From Streptomyces sp. LBL (GTDB taxonomy: Bacteria > Actinomycetota > Actinomycetes > Streptomycetales > Streptomycetaceae): a stretch of 64,000 nucleotides of DNA. The notes beneath the pieces were generated by a model. The model ran no database searches and was not told the DNA's origin. It saw only the letters and a program-made list of their open reading frames with translations. Where the stretch lies: positions 1-64,000 of the forward strand of contig NZ_JARXYX010000003.1 of the NCBI RefSeq assembly GCF_029893585.1. Direction: 5' to 3'. This document shows positions 20,937 to 34,200 of the stretch, piece after piece. The stretch's first letter is position 1. The number at the start of each line of letters is the position of its first letter. A program made the position numbers and the translations under genes.

Positions 20937-22280
20937 TCAGTCGCCGGGCTGCTCGCTCAGCGCCGCGAGGCACTGCCTGGCTCGCTCCGGCAGGACGTAC
21001 TCCCCCTCTTTCGCGATGCGGTCGTACAGGGCCTCGACCCGCTCGTAGTGGTCGTCGAGGTTCTGGTCCAGCAGGTGGTACTCGGACTTGTTGTAGATGC
21101 CGAACTGGAGGTCGGTCATCAGGCCGAACGGATCGATGTCCGCAGCGCGCCGGGCCCCGCCGAACACCAGGCGCAGGAACTCGTCGACGCTCTCGTAGCC
21201 GAGCGTGGCGAGGAGGAACTCGATCGACGCCCACTTGCGCCTGACCTGGTAGGCGCGCTCGTCCGGATCGACGATGAAGTCCAGGCCGCTGGTCATGCCC
21301 TTCGGGTAGTGCACCTTGTTGAAACAGCGCAGGTCGATGGTGAGACGGTCCTTCGTGGTCCGGGGCAGGGTGCTGTCGGCGTGTGCCCGGTAGTTGTCGA
21401 AGACCAGCGCGTCGCCCACCCGGCTGTCGCAGTAGTAGCCGGGAGACGGCTTGTCGGCGTACGTCTTCGCCCAGTACATCGCCATGAGGAAGTCCCGCAC
21501 CGAGGGCAGGTCGATCTCGGACAGCTTCCCTTCCAGGAAGAGGTACAGCGCCTTGTCGACGGCGGCCTTCTCCTCACCCTCCAGGCCGCACTCCAGCATC
21601 TTCTCGTAGACGAACGGGAGGTTCGGTGCCTCCAGCTCGGCCTCCTCGAAGATCACGAAGGGCTGCCGGCTCAGCGGCGTCGGGGTCAGCGCGGTGTGGA
21701 AGCTGCGGTACTCGGTGGGGAAACCGAGCTGCTTCTTCACCAGCGACGGGATCTGAAGGGCGATCGAGCTGGCCGCGTGGGTGCCGTACGGCCGCTTCTC
21801 GGCCGGCACGATGAAGGCGTTCACCACCGCGGTCTCGACCTCGGGGAAGTGCTCCTGGACGATGTCCTGGTTCAGGTCGTAGAAGCGCTTCGCCGAGGGC
21901 ACGAAGAGCACGCAGTTCTCGAACATGGTGGAGACCGGGAAGTAGCTGCCGATCGAGGCGGCGGCGAAGCTCTCCTGGATCACCGCCTGGCAGCGCAGCT
22001 GGCGTGCCAGGTTGTCCGCCAGGTCGTCGTCCAGGTTCATCCGGGCGACCTGGGTGGGGTGCGACTCGGGGTGGAAGCAGCTCGGGTTCAGCGCCCGGTG
22101 CGGAGGCAGCCGTAACTCCATCTCCCCCTTGTCCACCTGGTACTTGTCCAGCACCGGGGACAGCTGCTCGGCGTGCACCGCCGCCGAGGAGTGCAGGAAG
22201 GTGCCGGTCTTCTGGTAGGTGCCGGTGACCGTGGCGTCGTCGTCCACCGTCGCGTCCGCCGTCTGGGTCGCGTCACTCAT
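20937..22280 (-). CDS. Unrecognised protein, possible Fe(II)/2-oxoglutarate-type oxygenase (447 aa)
   Basis: Its ATG overlaps the stop of the giant synthase (ATGA), so the two are translationally coupled. I do not recognise the family with confidence. The stretch GDALVFDNYRAHADSTLP followed by KDRLTIDLRCF resembles the distal His and Arg of cupin-fold 2-oxoglutarate oxygenases; the upstream HxD/E pair is not obvious (candidates are the HPE near residue 70 or residues near RSFHTAL). There is no signal peptide or membrane segment. If it is an oxygenase it could hydroxylate or desaturate the reduced C2 unit or the N-methyl group. Fold undecided. Confidence 0.4.
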   Translation of the reverse strand: MSDATQTADATVDDDATVTGTYQKTGTFLHSSAAVHAEQLSPVLDKYQVDKGEMELRLPPHRALNPSCFHPESHPTQVARMNLDDDLADNLARQLRCQAVIQESFAAASIGSYFPVSTMFENCVLFVPSAKRFYDLNQDIVQEHFPEVETAVVNAFIVPAEKRPYGTHAASSIALQIPSLVKKQLGFPTEYRSFHTALTPTPLSRQPFVIFEEAELEAPNLPFVYEKMLECGLEGEEKAAVDKALYLFLEGKLSEIDLPSVRDFLMAMYWAKTYADKPSPGYYCDSRVGDALVFDNYRAHADSTLPRTTKDRLTIDLRCFNKVHYPKGMTSGLDFIVDPDERAYQVRRKWASIEFLLATLGYESVDEFLRLVFGGARRAADIDPFGLMTDLQFGIYNKSEYHLLDQNLDDHYERVEALYDRIAKEGEYVLPERARQCLAALSEQPGD

Positions 22281-25200
22281 GAGGTCGTGTTCTCCGCTCG
22301 GTCCGAGGTGTTGATGCGGTCCACATAGGTGCGGACGAAGTCCTCGTCGATGGGCGGGGACGGGTAGTCCTCCGCGCCGAAGACGGCGCCTCCCACGGGG
22401 AGCGCGGCGAACATGTCCGCCAGGCCCTGTGCCGTCAGGCCGTCCACCAGGGCGGCGATCCGGGCCAGGGGGCTCGCCGGATGCCCGGCGGCGAACGCCA
22501 GCGCCCGCTGCCGCCATTCGTCGAAGGGCACGATCTCCGCCCCGCCGCCGGCGGCACCGACCATCTCGAAGAAGCGGTCGAAGGCCGGGGCCCCGGAGTT
22601 GACGAAGTCGTAGTCCCTGCCGATGCGTTCCAGGTCGGTGGTCATCGCCTCGGCGATCGTCCGGCACAGGTAGTCGACCGGCAGCACCGCCGTGAGGTCG
22701 GCGGCCAGCGACGGGAAGCTCCCCATCTCGAGACCGCCGGTGATCAGGTTGTGCAGGAAGTCACCGCGGTCGAGCCGGAAGCGCCCGGTGCGGGTCGAGG
22801 CGCCCACGAACGGCAGCCGGTACGTCGACGCCTTCGCGCCGCGCCAGCGGGCGGCGGCCACCATCTGCTCCGCCTGCCACTTGGAGGTCAGATAGCCGTA
22901 CTCCCGGTCGTCCTCGGTGACCTCGTACCCCAGGTACTTGGGCAGCGTGGCGAAGGTGGAGACGAAGTGGAACGCCTTGCCACGACCGCGCGAGGCCAGG
23001 CGCAGCGCCTCGTGCGTGCCGACCACGTTGGGGCCGATGTAGTCCTCCAGCGGCCGCATCCAGTCCACGAGGGCGCCGGAGTGGCAGATGGCGTCCACCT
23101 GGTCGGCCAGTTCGTCGAAGCCCTCCTCGTCCAGGCCGAACAGCGGTTGGGCGAGGTCGCCCACCACCGGGTTCAGCAGGGGGGCGAACTCCTCCTTCCA
23201 CAGGCCGTAGCCGTCGAGGGTGTCGACCAGGCGCTCCATGGCCTGGCGGGCGTCGTCCGCCCGCACCAGGCAGTAGGCGACCACCTCGGAGGCGAGCAGC
23301 TCGTGCAGCAGGTAGGCGCCGACGAATCCGGTGGCGCCGGTGACGAAGACCGCCTCCGGGCGTACCTGCGCCGCAGTGGCGTTGCCGAAGCGGAGGTCGG
23401 GGTGCAGGCAGCCCTTCCGGGCCGTGGACAGATCCGCGCCCGTGGCATCGGCCACCTCGGCCGCCTCGGTGGCCGCCGTGCCGGGGGCGGTCCCGGGCGC
23501 CGCGTCCAGCCCCGCCTCCAGCAGCTTCGCCAGCAGGAAGTCGCCCAGCGAGGTGAGGTTGGGGTGATCGAAGGCGATCTTCGCGGGCAGGGCGAGTCCG
23601 GTCAGGTCCGCGAGCTGGTTGCGCATCAGCACCGCGGTCAGCGAGTCGATGCCGATGTCCTGGAGCGGCAGGTCGACGTCCACGGCCTCCGGCGAGGCGA
23701 AGCCCAGGGTCTTCGCCACCTGCTCGCGGACCACACTCAGCACGACGGCCGGGTACTCCTCCGGCGTGGCCTCGCCCAGCAGCTTGCGCAGGTCCGTTCC
23801 GCCGCCGGCCCGGGAGCGTCCGCCGGTGTTGGCGCTGAGCAGCGCGCGGAACAGCGGCGGTATGCCGCCGCGGTTCTCGTAGTAGTGCTGCACACGGTTC
23901 AGGTCCAGCGCGGCGGCCATGGTCAGCGAGCGGCCGCTCCTGACCGCGAGCTCGAAGAGCTCCAGGCCCTCGTCCGGTGCCAGCCGGTCCAGGCCGAGCT
24001 GGGCGAAGCGGGCCCGGTCGAACTCGCTGAGCCCGGCGGCCATGCCGTCGCCCTCCCAGGGGCCGAAGGCCACCGAGGTGGCCGGCAGGCCCTTGGCTCG
24101 GCGCAGGTGGGCGAGCGCGTCCAGGAAGGCGTTGGCGGCGGCGTAGTTGCCCTGGCCGGGTGCTCCCATGACGCTCGCGATGGAGGAGAACATCATGAAG
24201 AGGTCCAGCTCCATGTCCTGGGTCAGCTCGTGGAGATGCCACAGGCCGTCCACCTTGGGCAGGAAGACCGCGTCGAACCGCTCCGGCGTCAGCGCCGTCA
24301 GGGCGCCGTCGTCGAGCACGCCTGCCGCGTGGACCACGCCGCGCAGCGGGCGCTTCTCACCGAACAGGGCCATCACCGCGGCGACGTCGTCGCGATCGGC
24401 CGCGTCGCAGGCCACCACGGTGGCCGTGGCGCCCAGCTCGGACAGCTCGTCCACCAGGGACTGCGCGCCGGGGGTTTCCATCCCACGGCGGGAGGTCAGC
24501 ACCAGGTCGCGTACGCCGTGGGTGCCGGCCAGCCACCTGGCCACGCGCCGCCCGAGGTCGCCGACGCCACCCGAGACGAGCACCGCGCCGTCCGGACGGA
24601 CGAACTGCCGCGGCTGGGCCGGGACCAGCACCACCTTGCCCACGTGCCGCGCCTGGGCGATGAAACGCAGGCCGTCGGAGGTGTGGGTCATGGGGAAGGC
24701 CCGCAGCGGCAGCGGCGCCAGCTTGCCCTGCGTGAACAGCTCGGCGATGGAGACCAGCATCCGCTGGATGAGGTCCGGGCCCGCCTCGGGCAGGTTGTAG
24801 ACGGTGTAGGTCACGCCCGGATGGCTCTGGTCGATGGCGGCTTGCTCGCGCACATCGATCTTGCCCATCTCCAGGAACCGTCCGCCGCTGCCCAGCATGC
24901 CCAGGCCGGCGTCGATGAACTCGGTGGCCAGGGAGTTCAGCACCACGTCGAAGCTTCCGCCGGACTCGCCACCGGGAGCGCCCTTGCCGAAGTGCTCGAC
25001 GAAGCCCAGGTCGCGTGAGGACGCGAGGTGGGTGTCGTCCAGGCCGAGCTCCCGCAGTGCGGGCCACTTGGGCTCGCTGGCGGTGCCATAAACCTCGGCG
25101 CCGTGGAGCCTCGCCAGCTGCACGGCCGCCATGCCCACGCCACCGGCCGCGGCGTGGATCAGGACCCGCTCGCCCGGTTGCAGGGCGCCCAGTTCGTGCA

Positions 25201-28200
25201 GGCCGTACCAGGCGGTGAGGAAGGTCATCGGGATGGTGGCGGCCTCCTCGAAGCTGAGGTGGTCCGGCATGCGCACCACCTGGCGCGCGTCCGTGACGAC
25301 CTCGGAAGCGAAGGAGCCGCGGGCCAGGCCCAGCACGCCGTCGCCCACCTTCACCTGGTCGACGCTGCCACCGACCTCGGTGACCACACCGGCGAACTCC
25401 AGGCCGAACGCGGGGATCTCCACCATGCCCAGGGCGTTGAGCACGTCGAGGAAGTTCACCCCGGCGGCCCTCACCTCGGCGCGGATCTCGCCCGGTGCGA
25501 GGGCCCGTTCCGGCAACGGCTTGACCGTCAGCGGCTCGTCCAGGCGGCCCTTTGCGGCGATCTCCAGCTGCCAGCGGCCCTCGGCCGGGAGCTCCAGATC
25601 CTGGGCCGAGCCCACCCGCAGCAGTTGCGGCACCAGCACCTCGCCGTGGCGCAGGGCGCACTCCGGTTCGGCCTCCAGCATCAACGCGGCGGGGAGGGCC
25701 TTGCGGTCCGCCTCCCCCTCGCCGAGGTCGATCAGGCGCAGGCTCAGTTCGGGGTGCTCGTTGCGGGCGGTCCGCATCAGGCCCCACAGCGGGCCGGCGC
25801 CCAGCCCGGAGACCATGTCGTCGGCGCCGGTGCCCACCGCGTGGCGGGTGACCCAGACCAGCGGGGTGCGGAACTCCGTGCCGACCGCTTCCTGGAGCTG
25901 CTCCAGTGCCCTGGCGGCGAACGCGTGGGCCTGGGCCGGCACCTCCGCGTCGGAGTCCCACAGGCAGACCAGGCCGTCCAGGTCCTCCGCGTCCTCCAGC
26001 TCCCGGACCTTGATCATCTGGATACCGGCCCGAGCCAGGAGGGTCTTGACCTCCGCCGCCCACGCCACGTCCCCGGCCGGGGTCATCAGGCCCCAGGAGC
26101 CGCCCAGTTCGACGTTCTCGGTGTCGACGTGGCGCCAGTTGACGTCGAACTGGAAGCGGTCCACCCCGGCCGCGGCCAGGCGGCGAAGCACCGCCCGGTC
26201 CACCCGCCGTGCGTGGAGGCGGTGCAGCCGGCCGACAGGGGCGCCGTCGCTGTCGTGGATGTCGAGTGAGGCCCAGAACTCGCCGTCACCCAGCTCGAAG
26301 TCGGCGACCCGGACCCAGATCTCCGCCAGGCCCTTCACCCGTAGCGACAGACGCTCGGCCTCGAACGGCACGAAGAGGTCGTCGCCGGTCCGGTTCTGCA
26401 GCCGCTGGGTCAGCAGCAGCGAGTGCATGGCCGAGTCCAGCAGGGCCGGGTGCAGGAGGTAGCCGGCGGCGGACTGCTCCGCGTTCTCCGGCAGCGCGGC
26501 CCTGGCCCACACCTCCCCGCCCACGTGCCAAGCCTCCTTGATGCCCTGGAAGGTCGGCCCATAGCCGTAGCCGAGGGCGTCCAGGTCGCGGTAGAGGGCG
26601 GACGCGTCGAGGGGCTCGGCGCCCCGGGGCGGCACCGTCACCGCGGTGCCGGTACCGGCTGCCTCCGCGGGCGTGATCCGGCCCTCGGCGTGCAACTGCC
26701 AGGCGCCGTCCTCACCCTCGGGCGCGCTGTAGACGTGGACGGGACGGGTCTCGCCGATCGCCGGGCCCACGGTGACCTGCATCCGCACCGGCACCCCGGA
26801 GGCGAGCACCAGCGGCGAGGCGATGACCACGTCCGACAGGTCCCACTCGCCCTCGTGGGCCGCGTCGCCCGCCGCCCGCATGGCCTCGAAGAACGCCGTG
26901 CCCGGCATCAGGACGGCGTCCATCACCCGGTGCTCCTGCACCCACGCCGGCTGGTCCGCCGCCACCACGTTGGTGAACAGCGACAGCTCGGTGCCGGCGA
27001 TCTCCACGCCGCCGCCGAGGAGCGCGTGGCCGGTGGGGTTCAGACCGGCGCCGATCTCACGGGAGAGCGGCGGCTCGAACCAGAACCGCTCCCGCTGGAA
27101 GGCGTACGTCGGCAGGGCCACCCGGCCGCCGCCGAAGGGCGCGAAGTAGCCGTCCCAGTCGACCGGGACGCCCCGCACATGCAGCTCGGCCAGGCTCCGC
27201 TGGATGACCGAGGCGCCGTTCTTGCCCGGGGTGCAGGACGGCGTCCAGGACAGCGGTCCCTCGTCGGCGAGGCAGGACGCCCCCAGGCCGGACAGCACGG
27301 GCTGCGGGCCGAGCTCCAGGAAGGTGTTCGCGCCCTCTCGGCGCAGGCTGCCCATGCCGTCGCTGAAGCGGACCGCGTGGCGCACCTGGCGGACCCAGTA
27401 GCCGGGCTGCTCCAGTTCACCCGGCGCGGCGAGCTCGCCGGTGAGGCTGCTGACGAGGGGGATCACCGGCGGGCGGAAGCGGACGGTCTCCGCCACGGTC
27501 CGGAACTCAGGGAGCATGCCGTCCAGGTGGTGCGAGTGGAAGGCGTGGGACACCGTCAACCGCTTGGCCTTGCGGCCCTGCTCCGTGAAGTGGGCGGCGA
27601 TGGCCTCGACGGCCTCGGTGTCACCGGACAACACGGTCTGCGTGGGTGTGTTGAGGCCGGCGACGTCCAGCTTGCCGCGCAGTCCGAGGGCGTCGATGGC
27701 GGCTTCCGCCTCCTCGCCGCCGGCTTCCAGCGACACCATGGCGCCGCGGGCGGGCAGGGCCTGCATCAGCCGGCCGCGGGCCGCGACCAGCCGGCAGGCG
27801 TCGTCCAGGTCGAACATCCCCGCCACATGGGCGGCGGCGAGTTCGCCGATGCTGTGGCCGAGCAGCAGCTCCGGCCGCACACCCCAGCTCTCCCACAGCC
27901 GCCACAGCGCCACTTCCAGGGCGAACAGGGCGGGCTGGGTGAAGTCGGTGCGGTGCAGCAGGGCCGCGTCCTCGCTGTCCGGATCGGCCCACATCACCTC
28001 CAGGAGAGGCCTTTCCAGCTCGGTGAAGCGGGCGGCGACCTCGTCCAGCGCCTCGCGGAAGACGGGGTGGACGTCGTAGACGTCCTTGCCCATGCCCGGA
28101 AGCTGGCTGCCCTGGCCGGTGAAGAGCAGGGCCAGCCGGGGTTCCTCGGTGTGGTTCCCGGTGCGCACCGACTCTGCGGGCAGTTCCCCGGTGCGGGCGA

Positions 28201-31200
28201 AGGAGGCCAGCTTGTCGAGGAGTTCGGCCTTGTCCTTGACGGAGAGCACCAGCCGGCGGCGGAAGTGGCTGCGGGTGGTCGCCAGGGAGCGGGCCACGTC
28301 ACTCAGGCGGTCCTGGATGTTCATGCCCATGTGCAGATGCAGGTTCTCCACCTGCGCGCGCAGGGCGGCGTCGGTGTAGCCGGACACCACGAACGGCACC
28401 GTGGGCGGCACGGTGAGCGGCAGCGGCGCGGGCGTGTCCTCCTCGGCGGGCCGCGGCGGCTCCTCGACGATCACGTGTGCGTTGGTGCCGCCGATGCCAA
28501 ACGAGCTGACACCCGCGCGGCGCGGCACGTCCTTCGTCGGCCACGGGCGCTGCTCCTGGACCAGCGCCATGCCGGCGCCCTTCCAGTCCACGGCGGGGGT
28601 GGGCTCGGCGACGTGCAGGGTCCGGGGAAGCGCGTCGTGGCGCATGGCCAGCACGACCTTCATCACGCCGGCCAGGCCGGCGGCGGCCTGGGTGTGGCCG
28701 AGGTTGGACTTGGACGAACCGACCCACAGCGGTACCTCGTCCGAGTGGCTGCCGCCGAAGACCTCCGAGAGCGCGGTGCCCTCGATGGGGTCGCCCAGCT
28801 TGGTGCCGGTGCCGTGCGCCTCCAGGTAGTCGATGTCGTCCGGCTGGAGTCCGGACGCGGCCAGGGCGGCGCGGATGACCCGCTGCTGGGCGGGGCCGCT
28901 GGGCGTGGTCAGGCTGGCGGCGTGGCCGTCGTGGTTGACGGCGGTGCCGCGCAGCACGGCCAGGATGGGATCGCCGTCGCGCTGGGCGTCGGACAGCCGC
29001 TTGAGGATGACCGCGGCGGAGCCCTCGCTCCAGCCGGTGCCGTCGGTGTCGGAGGAGAACGACCGGCAGCGGCCGTCCCCCGACATACCGCGCAGGCGGC
29101 TGAACTCGACGTGCAGTTCGGGGGTGAGCATCAGGCTCACCCCGGCCGACACCGCGAGATCGCATTCGCCGTTGCGTAGCGCGTTGCTGGCCAGGTGGGT
29201 GGTGACCAGGGAGGACGAGCACGCCGTGTCCAGGGTGAGGGTCGGGCCCTGAAGACCGAACACGTACGACACCCGCCCGGACATGGTGCCGCCCGCGGAA
29301 CCCGGGCCCACGTAGCCGTCGAGGTCGGTCAGCCCGCCGGCCATGGTGAGGCCGTACTCGTGGTACGCCGAGCTCTTGCCGACGCCGATGAACGCGCCGG
29401 TCTGGCTGCCGCGCAGCCGGTCCATGGTGTAGCCGGCGCGTTCGAACGCCTCCCAGGTGGTCTCCAGCACCATGCGCTGCATGGGTTCGAGCGAGCGGGC
29501 CTCGCGCGGCGAGATGCCGAAGAAGGGGGCGTCGAAGAGGTCGATGGGGGTGACGAACCCGCCCCGGCTGCAGTACGAGGTGCCGGGCACCTCCGGGTCG
29601 GGGTTGTACAGGGCCTCGGCGTCCCAGCGGTCCTTCGGGACCTCGACGATCCCGTCTCCGCCGCTTTCCAGCAGCTCCCAGTACTGTTCCGGGGTGTTGG
29701 CGTCGCCGGGGAGGCGGCAGGCCATGCCGATGATGGCGATGGGCTCGTCGTGGACGGCGCGGCGGCGGTCGGGCACCACCTCCCGGCTGGTCCTGGTGCC
29801 GCCGGCCAGGTAGGCGGCCAGGGTTTTGACGGTGAAGTGCTCGAAGAGCTTGGCCCCGAAGACGGGGCGTCCCAGCAGTTCCTCCAGCCGCGTCTGGACC
29901 CGCACGACCCGCAGCGAGTTGCCGCCGATCTCGAAGAAGTTCTCGTTGACGCCGATCCGGTCGTGGCCGAGCACGTCCGACCAGATGGCCATGATGTCCC
30001 GCTCCAGCTCGGTGGCGGGCTTGGCGGTGGCGTCGACCTCCACCACGGGGTCCGGCAGCGCGTTCTCGTCGATTTTGCCGTTCGGGGTCAGCGGAAGCTC
30101 GTCCAGCTCCACGATGAACGCCGGCACCATGTACTCCGGCAGCCGCTCGGCCAGCCAGGGGCGCAGCACGCGGTGCAGCGGGGTCCTGGGCGGTTCGCCG
30201 ACCGCGGGCGTGTTGGCGTACCCGGTGAGGGCGTCGCGGTCCATCGCTTCGGCGGGGTGCGGGCTCAGGTCGGGGGTCTGACCGGGCCGCCAGAACAGGG
30301 CGTCGCACCGCCAGGTGCCGCCGGAGCGGCTGGGCAGCAGAGCCAGTTCCAGGCCCGCCTCATGAGCGAGGCCGGCGAGGTCCGTGGGGTCGATCCAGGA
30401 CGTGGGCACCACCGAGGTGCTCGCGCCCATGCTCTCCAGGGCTGCGGCGACCCGGCCGCACACTTCGCCCAGCCGGCCGTTGGGGATGCCGTTCAGGCGG
30501 AGCGGACGGTCGAGGACGGAACCCAGCTCGGCGCGGAGCGCGGTCAGGCCGAGGCCGCCTGCCTGCCAGTCCTTCTCCGCCGCCGGGGTGGCGGGTTGGG
30601 TGCCCTCGCCGATGTGCAGGGTGACGTCGTAGCGGTAACGCGTCATCTCGTTGACGTAGCGGCCGTCGCGCAGGGTGATGTCGACGCGGGTGATCTGCGG
30701 GAACAGGTGCGGCAGGTTGGCGAAGTAGTCGCGGCTGAGCACCAGTTCGCGCTCCGCGCGCATCCCGCGCTCGGTGCGGCGGGCCAGTTCCTCGGCGGAG
30801 ATCCCGCCGGCTTCGCCGTCCGCGCGGAAGTGCGCCACGTCGGCGTGGAAGGCGTCGAGCAGCGACAGGTCGCGTACGTCACCGAGGAACACCTGTCCCC
30901 TGGTGACCGCCCTGGTCGCCCACTCCAGCACCGAGGTCAGGTAGTCGACGCTGGGGAAGTACTGGGCCACCGAGTTGATGACAACGGTGTCGAAGGCGCC
31001 CTCGGCCACCTCGGGGAGCGCGTGGGCGGCGCGCTGCTCGCAGGTCACGTGCGGCAGGGAGGCCAGGTGCCGCCGGGTCATCTCGACGGCTGCGGCGGAG
31101 GCGTCCACGGCGTGGTAGGTGCGGCAGTGCGGTGCCAGGCTGAACAGCATCAGACCGCTGCCGGAGCCGATCTCGAAGACGTTCTCCGGTGCGTGGGAGA

Positions 31201-34200
31201 GGATGCGCCGGACGGAACTCCGCTGCCAGTCGCGCATCTCCCCGTTGGAGAAGGGCAGGCCGTCGTAGCTGTCGCGCCAGCCTGCCAGGTTGAACGTGGC
31301 GTCGGTGGTGACGGGATCGGGGCCGGGGCCGGAGAGAGCGGTGCCCGGGCCGGAGAGAGCAGTGTCGGTGCCGGCTTCGTAGGCGCGGTCCCAGGCGGCG
31401 GCCCACTCGGCCAGGGCGGTGCTCTGATCCTCCGGGGCAGGGACCGGATCACCGGCCGGAGCCGCATCGCGGACGCAGTAGGCGACCAGTTGCTCGTCAC
31501 GGCCGATCACCACGGCGCGGCGGACCGAGTCATGGCGGCTGACGGCCGCCTCGACGTCGGCCAACTCGATGCGGTGGCCGCGCAGTTTGACCTGACGGTC
31601 GTTGCGTCCCAGCAGTGTCAGCCTGCCGGGTCCGTCGAAGCGGGCCAGGTCGCCGGTGCGGTAGAGGGTGCCGGGGTGGAAGGGGTTGTCCGCGAAGCGG
31701 AGCCCGGTCTGCCCGGGGTCGTTACGGTAGCCGCGGGCCACTCCGGCGCCGCCGACGCACAGTTCTCCGGGGAAGCCGAGCGGTACCGGCGACAGGTTCT
31801 CGTCGAGGACGTAGACCTGGGTGCGGTCGATCGGGCTGCCGATGAGGATGCTGTCCTCCTCGGCCCGGGCCGCCACCTCCCAGACCGTGGACCACACGGT
31901 GGTCTCGGTGGGGCCGTACATGTTCCACACCGAGACCGGGGATCCGGCGGCGAGCAGCCGGTCCGCCAGGTCGCGGGACAGCGCCTCACCGCCGCAGAGG
32001 ATCTTCCTCAGGGTGGGGGTGCCCTGCCAGCCTCCGTCCAGCAGCAGCTGCCAGGTGGCCGGGGTGCCCTGCATCATGGTGATCGCATGTCGCTCCATCA
32101 GCCCGCTCAGGGCCTTGGCGTCCAAGGTCTCCTGGGCCTGGGCGATGACCGTGGTCGCGCCGCAGAGCAGTGGCAGGAACAGCTCCAGCACGGAGATGTC
32201 GAAGGACACGGTGGTGACCGCCAGCAGCCGGTCGGCGGCGGCGCACCCCGGCCGTTCGCACATGGCGGCCAGGAAGTTGCACAGTGCCCCGTGGGTGATC
32301 TCGACTCCCTTGGGGCGGCCGGTCGAGCCCGAGGTGTAGATGACGTAGGCCAGGTCACCGGCGCCCGCCTCGACCGCGAGGTCCCCGTCAGCGCTCGACT
32401 CGGCACCCAGACGGACGCTCACACAGCGGGTGTCCCAGGCGGCGAGGCCGGCGGGCGCGACGGCGGGGGTGACGATGAGCTTGGGATCGGCGTCGTCGAT
32501 CATCTGGCGGATGCGTTCCGCCGGGAACCTGGGGTCGACGGGCACATAGGCGGCGCCCGTCTTCATGACCGCGAGCAGGGCCACGACCAGGTCGATCGAG
32601 CGGTCCAGGGCCACGCCGACCAGGTCGCCACGGGCCACGCCCCGGTCGGTCAGCGCGTGGGCGAGCCGATTGGCGCGGGCGTTGAGCTCGGCATAGGTCA
32701 GGCTGGTGTCCGCGCAGACCAGTGCGGTGTCCTCGGCATGGCCGCGCGCGGCCTGCTCGAAGAGCCGGTGCAGGCCCTGCTCGGGGAGGCCTGCGGTGGC
32801 GTCGGCCCTGTCGTCGAACTCCTCGATGAGGACTGCGCGTTCGTCCGCGGTGAGGAGGTCGGCGGCGGCCGGAAGCTGCTCCGCGGCGGTGGGGAGACGG
32901 AGGCACCAAGCGGTGAACTGGCCGGCGAGCCGGGCAACGTCCCGGGCCGGCAGGCGGGTGGCGTCGTAGTGGAAGGTGACGAGCGCACCGTCCTCGGCGC
33001 CGTCCTGCTGGATGTGGAGTTCCAGTTTCGGACGGTAGCCGTCCTGGCCGCCGGAGCCGGGGTCGGCAGCGTCGCGGGTGCCCCAGGAGATCAGCACGTC
33101 CGGTGTCAGTGCGCCACTGTTCCAGCGTTCCCGAAGAGCTTCGTCCCGGCCGACGGCGTCGCGGCGGAGCCATCCCCGCTCCTGGCCGAGGGCGAACTCC
33201 CGCCGCACCGCCCGCAGGTTCTCCGAGATCGTCGCGTCGGCGTCGGCACGGCACAGCAGGGGCAGCCAGGCGGCGAACAGGTCCCGGTGCGCGGCGTCGA
33301 CGCCCTCGCGAGGCGCCGCCATCGCGAGGCGGACCTCCCGCCGGCCGCTCGCCCGGCTCAGGAAGATGCCCAGCGCACCGGCCAGGTAGGCGGCGGCGGT
33401 TGCCGACGCTTCCCTGCCGCCGTCGCCGTCGCCGTCGCCGCCGTCGTCCTGGAGCGGGACGTGGCACCGCACGAGGACAGGATCCGCCTGCTGTCCGCTC
33501 TCTGCGCTCTCAGCCCCGATCCCCGAGCGGGGCTGCGGGTAGGGAAGGCGGTAGGGGTGGTCGCCGCCCCCGATCAGGCGCTCACGCCACCGGTTGGCGG
33601 CCTTGGAGGCCCTCACGCCCGCCTCGGTCAGGCGCGCGCTCGCGTCCTCGCCGGGGACGTCCAGGATCGCGCCGGGCCTGATCCCATGGGCCGCCGCGAT
33701 GGCACCGGCGGGCCGTTCCTCGCCCTCCAGGGTGCACATCCGGGTCAGGGTGACGCTTCCGGCACCCGTGGCCACCCGCAAGCCCGACGCCTCGTCGCAG
33801 GAGAGGACCGTACCGGGCGCGGCGGCGGCACCATCTGCGGCGGCACCGGCGGACGCGGCGGCGGTCTGGGAACGGGCTTCCCGGACGGCGTAGAAATGCC
33901 CGTCGAGGTTGACCTTGGGCCACACCAACGGGCTCGCGAACGGGCCGTAGTCGGTGGCCCGGACCATGGCGGTGACGCGCTCGGCCGGAAGGCTCCAGTC
34001 GATCAGTCCCTCGGCGGCGAACTGGGTGTGCCGCGAGAAGTAGCGGCGCGTCGCGGAGTCCTGGGGGGTCGCGGTCTCGCGGCCCTCCGCGATCTCGTCG
34101 ATCAGTCCGGCCAGGCTGGCGACAGCCGCGTCGTCGCACTTCAGGCCCAGCGACAGGGCGGTGTCCTCGGGACCGATCGTCACCGGTACCCGCCCCAGCA

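Noticed and set aside
22481-25018. Very long plus-strand frames opposite synthase 2 (also 26423-29179 and 29195-34411)
   Set aside because: They are antisense shadows caused by GC-rich codon positions; the minus-strand frame has all catalytic motifs.
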